This document shows positions 43,849 through 54,900 of a stretch of DNA of 64,000 nt, piece by piece (position 1 is the stretch's first letter; each line of letters opens with the position of its first letter). This DNA comes from Zygnema cylindricum. Lineage: Eukaryota; Streptophyta; Zygnematophyceae; Zygnematales; Zygnemataceae. The stretch is taken from positions 124,001 through 188,000 of the forward strand of contig JBBHKE010003498.1 in the NCBI GenBank assembly GCA_037447655.1. The letters run 5' to 3'. The notes below the pieces were generated by a model. The model was not told the origin of the DNA. It did no database searches and saw nothing but the letters and a program-made list of their open reading frames with translations. A program made the position numbers and the translations under genes.

Positions 43849-45708
43849 ACTATGAAAAAGCAAGGAGATGGTGGGTCGAAAGGGTGGCCATAGTAAGAGG
43901 CATAAGAGATACAACTAATACGTTGTCTATGTCGAGCTTCGGTAAACGAAATGTGGCGGTAATGAAGGCATTACCTGGTAGGGGAAGGAAGGAAATGGCA
44001 TGGGTGACCCTTGTTCACCAAGAATTACTCGAAGATTTTCATCGATTTAAAAAGGCGGGTATGAAACTTTCTACGACAATTGTACAAGAGATGGCGTACG
44101 ACATCATTATACGTTTGAAAGAGGAGCATGCGCCGGAGTTTTTTGACGAATTCGGACGTAAGGTGGATTCAAAGGTTTCATGAGAAACACAACATTGTCA
44201 TCCGTGCCCACAAAGGCAAATTCAATGTAGTCCGGAAAAAGAGGAGCACATTGAGAAAACCGTGGCGTATCATTTGGGTGTTCTATAAAGGGGTTTCCTT
44301 TCGGTAAGACTTAAACTTTATTGCCATCTATGTTATTGTAATGTTTTTTTTTGTGTCAAATTTGTTACTTTTATTATACCTAAAGTACTTGCTTTTTCTT
44401 TTGTTTCATAGTCGTTGTCTTCATTGTGTGAACAAGGTGAGTTTGACGAAGATTTAGTGGAGAAAATAGATGAGACCCACTTGATATCTAATAATGACAA
44501 CGGGAAGTCATTAGGCTTCTGTGACGTTGCGGGTGGAGGCGAATCCATGACTTTGATGGTGCGTCTCACCGGAGGGGTGAATGCACGGATTGAATCATCC
44601 ATGCTTATTCTCACAAACCGTAATAGGAGTTACCCGATTCGAAATCTCCCCGACGATATTACAGGTATACATCCCCTTGTTTGTTTTTTTTGTCTTGAAT
44701 TGTTTTTTTCTTCCCTCTCCCTCTCTTCTCCCCTCACCCTCTCTTCTCCCCTTTCCCCCTCTTCCACATCCTCTCTCCCCCCTCCTCTCACCACTCTATC
44801 CCCCTCTCTCCCTCCGCCTCCCCTTTTCCTCTCTTATCCCCTTTTCATCATATCCCATTTCTCCCTCCGTTCTCCCTCTCCCTCTCCACTTCCTCTCTGG
44901 AGGTCTCAGAGTTTCACCCTTGTCCATTCTTCTCCCCTCATTTTTTTCACCCCCCTTCTCTTTCTTTCCCTCCTTCATGTTTTTTATTTTATGCCCTTTT
45001 CTTTTTCCATATAACAAATAACATGTGTGTGTTATCGCACCGGTCCGAAAAGGATGGAACGACAAGAGAGTCTTCCCCCAATGGTTTGAGGACTGGTGGT
45101 CGTATCAAGCCAATCCCTATGGTCGAGTAAAAATAGTGTTCTTTGATAATTGCGGCGGACATAAAATGTCCGAGGAGCTAAACCACGTTTTAATTGCCAA
45201 AAATACACTTTTACACTTCTTTCCACCGTGTGCTTCTCACTTGGTGCAACTGGCCGATTTTTTTGTAATATGAAAAATAGAGGAGGTTTGGAGTAGGAAG
45301 TGGGAAAGTTGGAAGATATCGGGGGTTGAGAATGAGCAGCGGTCTCAACCCTCCAATCGAGGTTGGTCCTGAAAGTTATTAGGGTCAGGGAAAAGTTTTT
45401 TTCTCGAATAGGCTAAGGAATGGATCCGAGAAGTTAACTCCAAAGAAGACATCGATGGGATGGGATATGCGAAAAAAGATATGATACAATGTAGGTTGTG
45501 ATTGAAAGATAGGATATGGGAGGAGGGAATGCTTACACATCAGTTGCAATGTATCATCGACAAACATCGAAACCATTTCGACGGCAAGGAAGTGCCACCT
45601 CCCTTGGCAAGGGCACGCGAATCTCTTGGAAATTCTCAAGACGCCGACGCCGGTACTCAAGAAGACGAGGTTACGGACAAACAATTCACGGAGGGGGACG
45701 AATATTAA
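43849..45708 (+). pseudogene. Pogo-like DDE transposase
   Basis: The N-terminal exon (43849-44303) has a conserved WWVERVAIVRGIRDTTN region and a CENP-B-type helix-turn-helix-like stretch (KLSTTIVQEMAYDIIIRLKE). Intron 44304-44411 follows, then the exon with the first catalytic Asp in KIDETH (44469-44471), SMTLMVRLTGG and NRNRSYPIR. A CT-rich intron (44665 to about 45022) has no clear AG acceptor. The last part has RKGWNDKRVFPQWFEDWW, VFFDNCGGHKMSEE (Asp at 45145-45147) and PPCASHLVQLADFF (Asp at 45256-45258), giving D-D with 36 residues between the last two, as in DDE_1/pogo transposases. Frameshifts near 44200 and 45050 and stops at 45271, 45370, 45410 and 45499 disable it. The C terminus (HFDGKEVPPPLARARESLG) ends at a TAA. 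Confidence 0.82.
44700..45010. repeat. CT-rich tract (element intron)
   Basis: Pyrimidine-rich CTCTCCCC sequence interrupts the transposase between RNLPDDITG and the next coding block. The Ser/Pro/Leu-rich frames here are artefacts. Confidence 0.85.
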
Positions 45709-46149
45709 GCCCTTGCTAATGCCTAAGCATTTTCTATGTATGTTTTTTTAGTAGATCCTGGAGCGTAGGAGTGACATAGTTTTGTAGTTTTTGTTGCTTT
45801 GGCTTGTCTTCCCTGTTTTAAAATTTTAAAAAGTATAAGGATTTATGAGTAAGGAGTTATCATACAATATTAAAGGGGTAATACGTTGCATAATGTGCCT
45901 TTTACTATAATGTCATTGTTTCTGCAATTATTTTTTTACTTCATTGTGAATCATGTATGCTAAAACGATGTATAATACAACCATTTTATGAAACACAATT
46001 TTATTTTTGCAATATATGAGTATGTGTGTAAGAGCGATGGTTTGTCATGCTCAATGTGTTACGGTGTGTTTGTTATTCACCTATGGGAAAAATGATGTTG
46101 TAACAGGTGGACAAATTTGTTGTTTTCAGCTTTGATACACAAACATGAT

Positions 46150-46565
46150 GTTTTTTACGTCAATGGTCGCTGTCGCAGAAGTGACATGGACTATTTCATT
46201 TTCATTTGATTAGCGATGATAGTTTCTCATCGCCAGTGGGTTTTTCAGCGATGTCATTGCCGCATAGCCGAAAGATTTTTCAGCGATGACACAACGTCCT
46301 TCCTGGTTTTTGATTAGACAACAATATTGCCATATTGCTGATTTACAGTTCAATGACGACACACTCTCCTCGCCGGTTGGTTTTCTAGTGAGAGAAAGTG
46401 CCGAAGCCAATTGTTTGGTCAGCTGTAATATGAATCATAACTGGTTTATAATCCAGCGACGAAAATACCTCGTCGCTGGTGGGTCATCATCCATGGCAAA
46501 AGAAGAAATTTTTCATCATTCCATTGGTTTATAATTCAGCGACGAAAATACCTGGTCGTTGTGGG
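46150..46565. repeat. CAGCGACGA/TCGTCGCTG palindromes at 3' end of element
   Basis: Repeated pairs such as CAGCGACGAAAATACCTCG with CGTCGCTGG, plus a duplicated block (GGGTCATCATCC and AAAGAAATYTTTCA) at 46477-46530 and 46560-46600. These match motifs at the element's start and in its intron. Confidence 0.7.
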
Positions 46566-46619
46566 TCATCATCCTTTACAAAAAAAGAAATCTTTCAATA
46601 TTCCATAGCAGACGCAAAC

Positions 46620-47425
46620 ATGTACAAGACAAAATCATTTGGTAAAAAACAAAAGACAAACATATGTCAATGAAATAAAGAGTAATAATAACCCCACTGA
46701 AGTATCATTGGCTTTAAAATATTTAGCATAATTTTTTTTTCATTACAATCATATAGCAGTTATGACAAAAAAAACAATTATTGCTCAAACATTTCACTAT
46801 TTTACACACTCATAAACTAAATTTAGGCTCTGAACTTCGGAAAATTTCTATAACTTTCCACTTTCTCATGAGTCTTATATCTATTCTCTCCTTTGTATTC
46901 CATTTTTATACAAATCAATTCACTATCCTCTTGTAGGGCAAGAAAAATATAAAGTGAAATGTAATATGGTGTCGGAAATAAATCAAAAAAATTGGCCCCA
47001 ACCTGAAAAAAAAAACAAAATAGAGGATTCAAGTTCAATTGTCGATCTGTTAAAAGGTCTACAGGTTTTTAGGGTTTTTTAACGTTTCTCAGATTTTTTT
47101 TTATCATATCGTACTTTAAGCAAGAAGAAAATTTGTTCCACGTTTTTTAATCTTTTTTTATTATTTCACTGAAAATCCTTTTTAAGGTCATGAAACGAAA
47201 AGTAAACAAATACTCATTTCTATGTTTTTCTATCCATTGAAAATAACGAATCTGACAAGCGTACAGATTACAAAACCGACTATTCTTATAAAAATCTAAC
47301 ACAAAACGATACCACAAATACTACACAAAACATAACAAACGAATATATATTTCCCTTCTAAACATGTTGAACATTTTTTTCAAATCTCATACCCAGAATA
47401 TTTATAAGCGTGAAAAAAATGAAGC
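46620..47425. other. Non-coding AT-rich DNA
   Basis: No gene, terminal repeat or RNA feature is recognised. Confidence 0.4.
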
Positions 47426-47901
47426 TTAAATAAAATGGTCAACGCAAAAGGTGAAAGGAGAGAAACAAAGGCAAAACCAGAAAAAAAATATAAAAATATA
47501 TGAGTTACCTTCAAATAAGCCTTGATAAAACAAAAGGGAATAATAAAGATTCGTAAAAACATAATCGCCTCCTAAAAAATCGACAACAAAGTGAAAGGAT
47601 AACAAGGCAGGAGCTATCATGGGTCTCCAAAAATTGTATTTGCATGTTTGGAAAGAAAATGGCATTTGCCGCGTCATATTGAACCAATTTAATGAGAGAG
47701 TATGCTCTTAGATCGTCATCAATAGTGGAGTTGGCGGGCAGCAAAATGCTCGCCATTTCGTACTACACAATTAGAAAAAGAAAGAAAATGGCATGAAATC
47801 GATGACGTGGGCGAAGTGCAATCCATGGCGGTGAAAGAGGAAGCGAGACTCTCATAGATCCCTCTTGAAAAAATGGAGAGATTTTCAGGTTGGCGGCGCA
47901 C
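47426..47901 (-). CDS. Unrecognised candidate minus-strand exon(s)
   Basis: Three overlapping minus-strand frames open here. The best has ATG at 47756 (MASILLPANSTIDDDLRAYS), then SLIKLVQYDAANAIFFPNMQ and a run-in to a possible GTAACT donor near 47510. A second ATG frame starts upstream (MDCTSPTSSISCHFLS within the 47901 frame). Base composition is less AT-rich than around it. I recognise no domain. It could be a short gene start, a pseudogene or chance; I lean to weak support only. Confidence 0.2.
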
Positions 47902-48710
47902 TCAGGATGGCGGCGCAGTCGTCAGATTTCATAGGGAACCAAAAAAAAGAAAGAGCGGCTGTGTTTGGACAAAGAAAGAGTGACTGTGATTGCTCCAAAA
48001 GAATTATATTTTGTGAGGTCTGTCCGCATTTGGCGTTACCCTACGCCATATATCACCCACGCTAAATGCTGTATATTTACTCCTTTTTTGTATATTTTAT
48101 TACTCTAATTCATGTCTCAATGTGGTAAAAAACCCATATTACAGTAAAAAATTACTCTTTTTAAGGGTCAATTTGGTAATTCTGGTTTTTTTTAAATTAT
48201 TATGTACACTAAAACAGAAGCGATCTTATATTAGAATACATTTTTAATGAAATTGGTGTGAAGTTCCCTATTTTAACTGCATACACGGAATGTCGAACAA
48301 CAGTTACAAAGTTAATATGAAAATAAAGGCAAACACATATTGTCGCCGTTGAACTTTAAACTTTTCACATGTAAATTTATGTAAATGTTCACACGGACGA
48401 CAATGCTGTCGATGGACGAGAGTTATGCATACGGCTTTTTTCGATGTGATTTAGGCTTTTTTGTTTATTGCGATTTCACGTGCGACCGCGATTCGATTAA
48501 ATCGTTATTTGTATCTTTTTATTTATAAAAGTACAATTGTGCACTTTCAGACGTCGTCCGTACTCCACACTATTTAAAATGAACTTATATTAGAATTATT
48601 AACGCTAATTCAATCGTGCCCTAAATAGAGTAGAGATTAATTTAGAATTACGCACTCTATTTAACGAGATATAGTCGAAATTTAGGGCGACCGAATTAGC
48701 GTTCATAACT
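47902..48710. other. Non-coding DNA
   Basis: Nothing recognised except an ACACCGTG-family segment at the right end (about 48590-48740). Confidence 0.4.
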
Positions 48711-49631
48711 CTAATTACGATTCGCGGTGTACCGCTCAATCCCAGAAACCGACGAAACGCAGAATTCGAGGATGAAAATGTTGGAACCAATCCATGTCAT
48801 CCGAATACGACAAGAGCGTTGTGGAGGCGCGGACGCACGCACTCACGTTTGTCGTTTGACGGAGTGGTTTTTAACTTTTTATCCTCGACGGCCCAATGGG
48901 CGCAAGTTTTACCTTGCAATGGGAACTGTCGCGACGTGGGTAGGTATTTCTTGTTGAAAAAGTAAAGTCCGTACGAATTTGTTACGCATTCGTACTTAGT
49001 TTTGACTTTCTGACTCCCGACTTGCCAAAATCCCGACGGTCGCTTTCATAGAATCGCACAAAGCGATGAGTTCGCACGCGTCGGATCATTTAATGGTTCG
49101 CGGACCGCTTGCTACGTTATCCCGACGGTCGCTTTCATAGAATCGCACAAAGCGACGAGTTCGCACGCGTCGGATCATTAAATGGTTCGCGGACCGCTTG
49201 CTACGTTAAGATTCCTAAAATCGGGGGATCGCGTGCTATGTTAAGATTCCTAAAATCGGGGGATAGAATGAACGATCCCAATATAGGGAATGATTGTGCC
49301 GGCCAGGATTTGAACATGGGACTTTTTACTACCGGAGAATGCGGTAACCACTGCGCCACCAGCCCGGATATGGTGGCCGTTGAGTCCTTTTTATTTAGCT
49401 ATTTAGTATGGATCCGGATATTAATCCCTACAATTTTCGTACGTCAACATCCTAGCGGTACAGCAACATCATCCTAAACGACAAGATTAATCGAGTAATG
49501 ACAAATTTGATGCTTAGGACGAGTCGAACTGGTACCGAACAGATTTTTTCGGGTAAGTTAATAGAAAACGGGATCGCACGCTAAAAAAACAAAACTGAAA
49601 GGGACACACTGTTCCACAACCACACGACTCT
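48711..49631 (+). repeat. Third copy of GT14 upstream block, without gene
   Basis: Nearly identical to 50249-51171, with a constant 1538-bp offset over most of its length, and similar to 33235-33800. It ends at CACGACTCTC, after which the two copies differ. It includes an 89-bp tandem duplication (49031-49119, 49120-49208) and a SINE head on the minus strand. No GT14 exon follows it. Confidence 0.85.
49290..49372 (-). mobile_element. tRNA-derived SINE head
   Basis: On the minus strand GGTGGCGCAGTGGTTACCGC (A-box, 49341-49360) is followed by TGTTCAAATCCTGGCC (B-box, 49301-49316) at tRNA-like spacing. The same is found at 50828-50910. The insertion is absent from the equivalent position upstream of copy A. 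Confidence 0.65.
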
Positions 49632-50248
49632 CGTCTTGTGTTTTTCGACCCACTTTGACGACAAAAAACGTCATCTTCAACCTTATCTTTAAAACACATG
49701 CGCGATGTGTTTTAAAACTAGGGATTTTCTATAAACAAATAGGAACATATATTCGCACGTGTCGTAATATTCGAAAATTTTCATACGATTTCTAAGGACA
49801 AATAAAAGGACAATTCGCTATTTTTTGTCCGTTTGCATTCTATTAAGACAAAGAAAAGTGCACAATTTGTTTGGATTTGTCCGTTTTAGTCCAACACGGA
49901 TTTCTTTTTTGCAGGGGTCTTCAAATTCAGATGCCATTTCACGTCATCCCGACAAGAGTCGCAAAGGCAAAGCGCCTCGTCTTTAACCGTGAAACGACAC
50001 AGGTTGGAATGCGCTACGTCTACATTGTCACGGTATGACATGCGACGTCACAAGCAGTTCCAAAAAATATCGTGCGACCACAGATTGTAGACGTTGATAG
50101 CCGTCACAGGTATTGTTGACGCATACAATCGTCACATGCGTAACGATTTCATCATTACAGACATAGGGACACTTGAAAACCGGGTCCGGCGGATCCGCGC
50201 TAAAATACAAATTAAGTTCGCTAAGTTACAAGTACATGGGGACAAACC
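49632..50248. other. Spacer between duplicated upstream blocks
   Basis: Unique 617 bp with no gene or repeat recognised. Confidence 0.4.
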
Positions 50249-51331
50249 CTAACTACGATTCGCGGTGTACCGCTCAATCCCAGAAACCGACGAAACGCAG
50301 AATTCGAGGATGAAAATGTTGGAACCAATCCATGTCATCCCAATACGACAAGAGCGTTGTGGAGGCGCGGACGCACGCACTCACGTTTGTCGTTTGACGG
50401 AGTGGTTTTTAACTTTTTATCCTCGACGGCCCAATGGGCGCAAGTTTTACCTTGCAATGGGAACTGTCGCGACGTGGGTAGGTATTTCTTGTTGAAAAAG
50501 TAAAGTCCGTACGAATTTGTTACGCATTCGTACTTAGTTTTGACTTTCTGACTCCCGACTTGCCAAAATCCCGACGGTCGCTTTCATAGAATCGCACAAA
50601 GCGACGAGTTCGCACGCGTCGGATCATTTAATGGTTCGCGGACCGCTTGCTACGTTATCCCGACGGTCGCTTTCATAGAATCGCACAAAGCGACGAGTTC
50701 GCACGCGTCGGATCATTAAATGGTTCGCGGACCGCTTGCTACGTTAATATTCCTAAAATCGGGGGATCGCGTACTGTGTTAAGATTCCTAGAATCGGGGG
50801 ATAGAATGAACCATCCCAATATAGGGAATGATAGTGCCGGCCAGGATTTGAACATGGAACTTTCTACTACCTGAGAATGCGGTAACCACTGCGCCACCAG
50901 CCCGGATATCGTGGCCGTTGAGTCCTTTTTATTTAGCTATTTAGTATGGATCCGGATATTAATCCCTACAATTTTCGTACGTCAACATCCTAGCGGTACA
51001 GCAGCATCATCCTAAACGACAAGATTAATCGAGTAATGACAAATTTGATGCTTAGGACGAGTCGAACTGGTACCGAACAGATTTTTTCGGGTAAGTTAAC
51101 AGAAAACGGAATCGCACGCTAAAAAAACAAAACTGAAAGGGACACACTCTTCCACAACCACACGACTCTCTTTTTAAGTATTTCTCGTTCTTCTCTTTGT
51201 GAAATGGAGTCACTTTTTCTCAAAAAACGATTACATTATAAAAATATTTTCTTCATTGGGTTCATCTTTTAGGGCATTCCTATTAAAATTTCATCAGGAA
51301 ATACAATTAATAATCAACCAAAATTAATACG
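50249..51331 (+). promoter_or_regulatory. Upstream block of GT14 copy B
   Basis: Homologous to the block before copy A and, up to 51171, to 48711-49631. It includes the 89-bp tandem pair (50569-50657, 50658-50746) and a SINE head. TATAAAAA at 51237-51244 lies about 90 bp before the ATG at 51332, a good position for a plant TATA box. Confidence 0.6.
50828..50910 (-). mobile_element. tRNA-derived SINE head (duplicate)
   Basis: A-box at 50879-50898 and B-box at 50839-50854 on the minus strand, with the same sequence class as 49290-49372. It was copied with the block. Confidence 0.65.
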
Positions 51332-51808
51332 ATGGCAACTCGAAGTATGAAAGATCGTCGTTTTTTTCATTCGTTCCTCCTTGTCTTAACAACTATTTTT
51401 CTATGTGTTGCAAAATTGACCGGAGGATCCTTTGTTGTTAATGTTACAAAAAATAACAACAATACAGTTATTAAAAACATTACAAATACTAGAGCTATTG
51501 AAAATGCTACAGATGTTGCCAAAAGCCACCCAAATTTTGCCTTGGGGAAATCCAAAGGTGAAGAGGCGAATAAGACAAAAACGCAGATTTTGCTTCCCGT
51601 ATTCGCCTATCTGATATCAGGTAAAAGGGGGTCTTAAATGTGGTGAAGAAAAGAGAGAGGAATAGAAGGAGAAATGAGAGAGAGGTAGAGAAGATATAAA
51701 GAGCCGAGGAGGGGAGAAGAGGGGGAAAGATGTCTCATGGAAAAGAAATGGATTTAGGAGGAAAAGAGAAAAGGGAAAATGCATGAGAGAGAGAGGGAGA
51801 GAGAGAGG

Positions 51809-51842
<34 letters not shown>

Positions 51843-51882
51843 GAGAGAGATGTTGATTTGGACAAGATGCGCCGCTCGATAC

Positions 51883-51918
<36 letters not shown>

Positions 51919-54900
51919 TTGATTTGGACAAGATGCGCCGCTCGATACCCAAGACGTATGGTGCACCCACAATAACAAATAACATTATCGACCTGCCTGT
52001 ACCGATATGCGGGCAGGTGGCGCTATGGTTAGCGCAATAGAGGCCCTTTCTAGAGGTCTTAAGTGTGAGCCCTGGCCGGCTCACTTTTCCCTTAAGGGGA
52101 TTCCCCACATTATCTCCAAAATCTACGAAACTTTACATAAGCATCAAGTTTTTGTGTGTGTTTTCTTTCATTGCTTCAAACACTCCTCCAATAGGATGGA
52201 GGGAGGGAGGGCCGGAGGGAGGGGAGAGAGAGCGAGAGAGGGAGGGGGATTGTGAGAGAGTAGGAGAGAGAGAGGAGGGAGAAAGAGAATTTTCTCCATG
52301 TTGAATATCCCCGCAGTTAATCCACTGATTCTTCACATTTGCCCTTAATATGTCTCCATGAGACAAGCATGATCCGCCTTAACACGTGCGACGAGTGGTA
52401 ACGCGTTGCCAGGTTCTCTCGGAGACGCCGAACGCGTTTTCCGTCTCCTATTGGCCATCTACCATCCTCGAAACGAGTACCTTCTTCACATGGAAGCGGC
52501 GGTCTCATTGGAGGAGCGCCATTGGTTGGAGCGAAGTGTCTCAAATCATCGCCAAATCGCCGCCGTCGGAAATGTGAAGATTGTGGAGCGCCCAAATCTG
52601 CTGACGTACAAAGGACCGACGATGACTTCGTCGTATCTGCATTGCTTGTCGATCCTGTTGAGGCAAAGGAAGGATTGGGATTGGTTCATAAATTTGAGCG
52701 CGTCGGATTACCCTCTGTTTAGGCAAGATGGTAAGGGATTTGTGATTCTTTTGGAGCGTGTTTGAGGAGGGAAGGGACAGTAGTAGTTATGAGTTTCTTA
52801 TGATTTTTTTTCTTTTTTTTTTTTTTGTTATTTTCTTATGTTTACCTTTTACCTGTGCCATTAATTGAATTGTAGAAAACAATTTTATGAAAATGTGAAT
52901 ACTACTGTTAGCTTCTAATTTGAAATTTTCTCTTCCCATATGAAGACTTCTTTTATAGTATGACTGAAAATTCTCCGACCACGTTTAAGTAAAGGGTATA
53001 GTAAATTAAGGAATTAATTTCATCAAAATAACAATTACACATCTATATTTTTTATTTTGTTTTTTTGTTTCTTTTAATTGTTTATTCTCTCTGACATTAA
53101 TTATAAGAGGGATGGCAGGAGGGAAGGGAAGGTTGGTAAGCTTTTGAGGAGGATTTAGGAAGGCTGGGAGGTGGGAGGAGTAGGAAGTTGTTATGCATTT
53201 TGTTTGATTTTTTCTTGTGTGTAATTTTGTTGCGATTTTATAAGCTACTCTTCACAATTCCAAGAAATAAATTTTAGTAATGAAATTGGCATCATCAAAT
53301 TAATAACAATCTCTCTGTCTCCGACTCTCTTCCTCTCTCTCTTTCTGTGTCTTCACCTTCTCTCCCCTCTCTCTTTCAATTATTTTATCTTTTTGGGTTT
53401 TCCCAGATATCATTCATGGTTTTCCAATCCAGGGGATTGCAGCTTTATCCAGCACACTTCTAAACCCTTCTTGACGTATGTAAGAAAACAAATCTTAATG
53501 GTATCCGCAATTCTAAATTGAAATGAATCTAAACGTTTACCCATGATGTGTTTTCACAGAAAAGGTAATAATGATGATTGTGAGCGTATTGTTCACACTT
53601 TGAGCCAAAAATAGTTCAAAAAACACAGTGCTTCAACTTTATTCTTTGCAGATCTCATATAACTCTTGCATAACCTTTTGAATTGCAATGCTCTTCTCTT
53701 TTTGCCTAAGAAATATATTTCTTCATTTTCCGACAGCTTTCCTATGATACTTTGTCATTTTTTCAAAATTTGTGGGAAAACATTAAAATTTGGAATCACC
53801 TTTACGACTGTGAAGTGTTCGAATTTTCCTTCCCAAAACCCTATAAACGTAAAACCCGGTTATAAACCCCTGAGAAAAATGAAGAAAAATAAAATTCAAA
53901 CCGCCTAATTTATTTATTCATTTTTTTTCTTTTCTTTGAGCTTCCAGAGAAATTCGAGCCAAATTACTAGTTTTGGACCCAACAATCTACAATAAAACAA
54001 AGGAAGAACTCATATATCTCCAGGACACCCGGGAAATTCCCACAGCTTTCACTCTTTTCAAAGGTAGTGTTTCTAAAACTTCAAAGTATACTTGAAAAAA
54101 AGGTTCATAACCAAAAAATATTAGTAATTTTCTAGAAGGTATAAAAAAAAAAAGGAAGTGGAAGGCATGCATGGCTAGTTGTACCAAATTTTGTTCAATG
54201 CTGAAAAGATCACTACACAATCACTACAACAATTAGAGTGCACGCAGCAATTCACAAATGCACCACCGGAAGGTCACGAAACATAAACTCACATGACATT
54301 CACATCACAATTTCGGGCAAATATCAGTATATTAGCATTATTGAATGAGAGGCCATGAAACGGCGAAACAAGACAAAAACAATGGATAATAAAGAGGCCA
54401 AAAACGAAACCATGTGCATTAAAATTACAATTGGGCCCAACGAAACAACATTAAGATCGCACGAAACAAACCGACACATGTACGGACGCACTAAACGAAA
54501 CAAAATAAAACGAACATACACCGTGTATCGCTATTAGTGTTAATAATTTTTTCGCCACTTCAAACATCTTTTATCCGTACACACTTCTCCGATTTTCAGT
54601 TTAATACCGCCAATCGGAAGGCGAGAATCTTACCTCTCAATCGCAACCGTCAGATCCACAATCCGACATGTGGATCCGGATCTTTTTTCCGTCGCATCCG
54701 CCATGCGGCGTATATTAACACTAATAGCGATTCACGGTGTACTTCACGCGGCTTCGGCCTGTAAGCCGATTCGCACATTATAGATAACAGATGCCGACGA
54801 TGTATATATTTTTTTCACTATTTAAAAGTTTTGTCACTATTTAAGTGCTCGAAAAGACAATTCTCCTTCCCTTTCCTTTCCTTCCCACCCATTTCTTTCC

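Larger units (their letters stand above)
40220..46620 (+). mobile_element. Pogo-like DDE transposon, long plus copy
   Basis: Order: GTCGTCGCC-rich 5' region (40220-40560), ORF1 (40723-43530, interrupted by a solo LTR), intron 43531-43848, transposase exons (43849 to about 45708), and a 3' region with CAGCGACGA/TCGTCGCTG palindromes to about 46565. ORF1 and the transposase carry frameshifts and stops, so the copy is dead. Exact terminal repeats and the target duplication were not found. Limits are set by the palindromic motifs and are approximate. Confidence 0.6.

Noticed and set aside
44581-45021. Pro/Ser/Leu-rich frames downstream of the transposase exon
   Set aside because: They lie in a CT-rich intron-like tract that interrupts conserved transposase blocks.
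49296-49366. Possible tRNA gene (good A and B boxes)
   Set aside because: No acceptor-stem pairing, and the unit is repeated with a SINE-like body at other sites; SINE head is the better reading.
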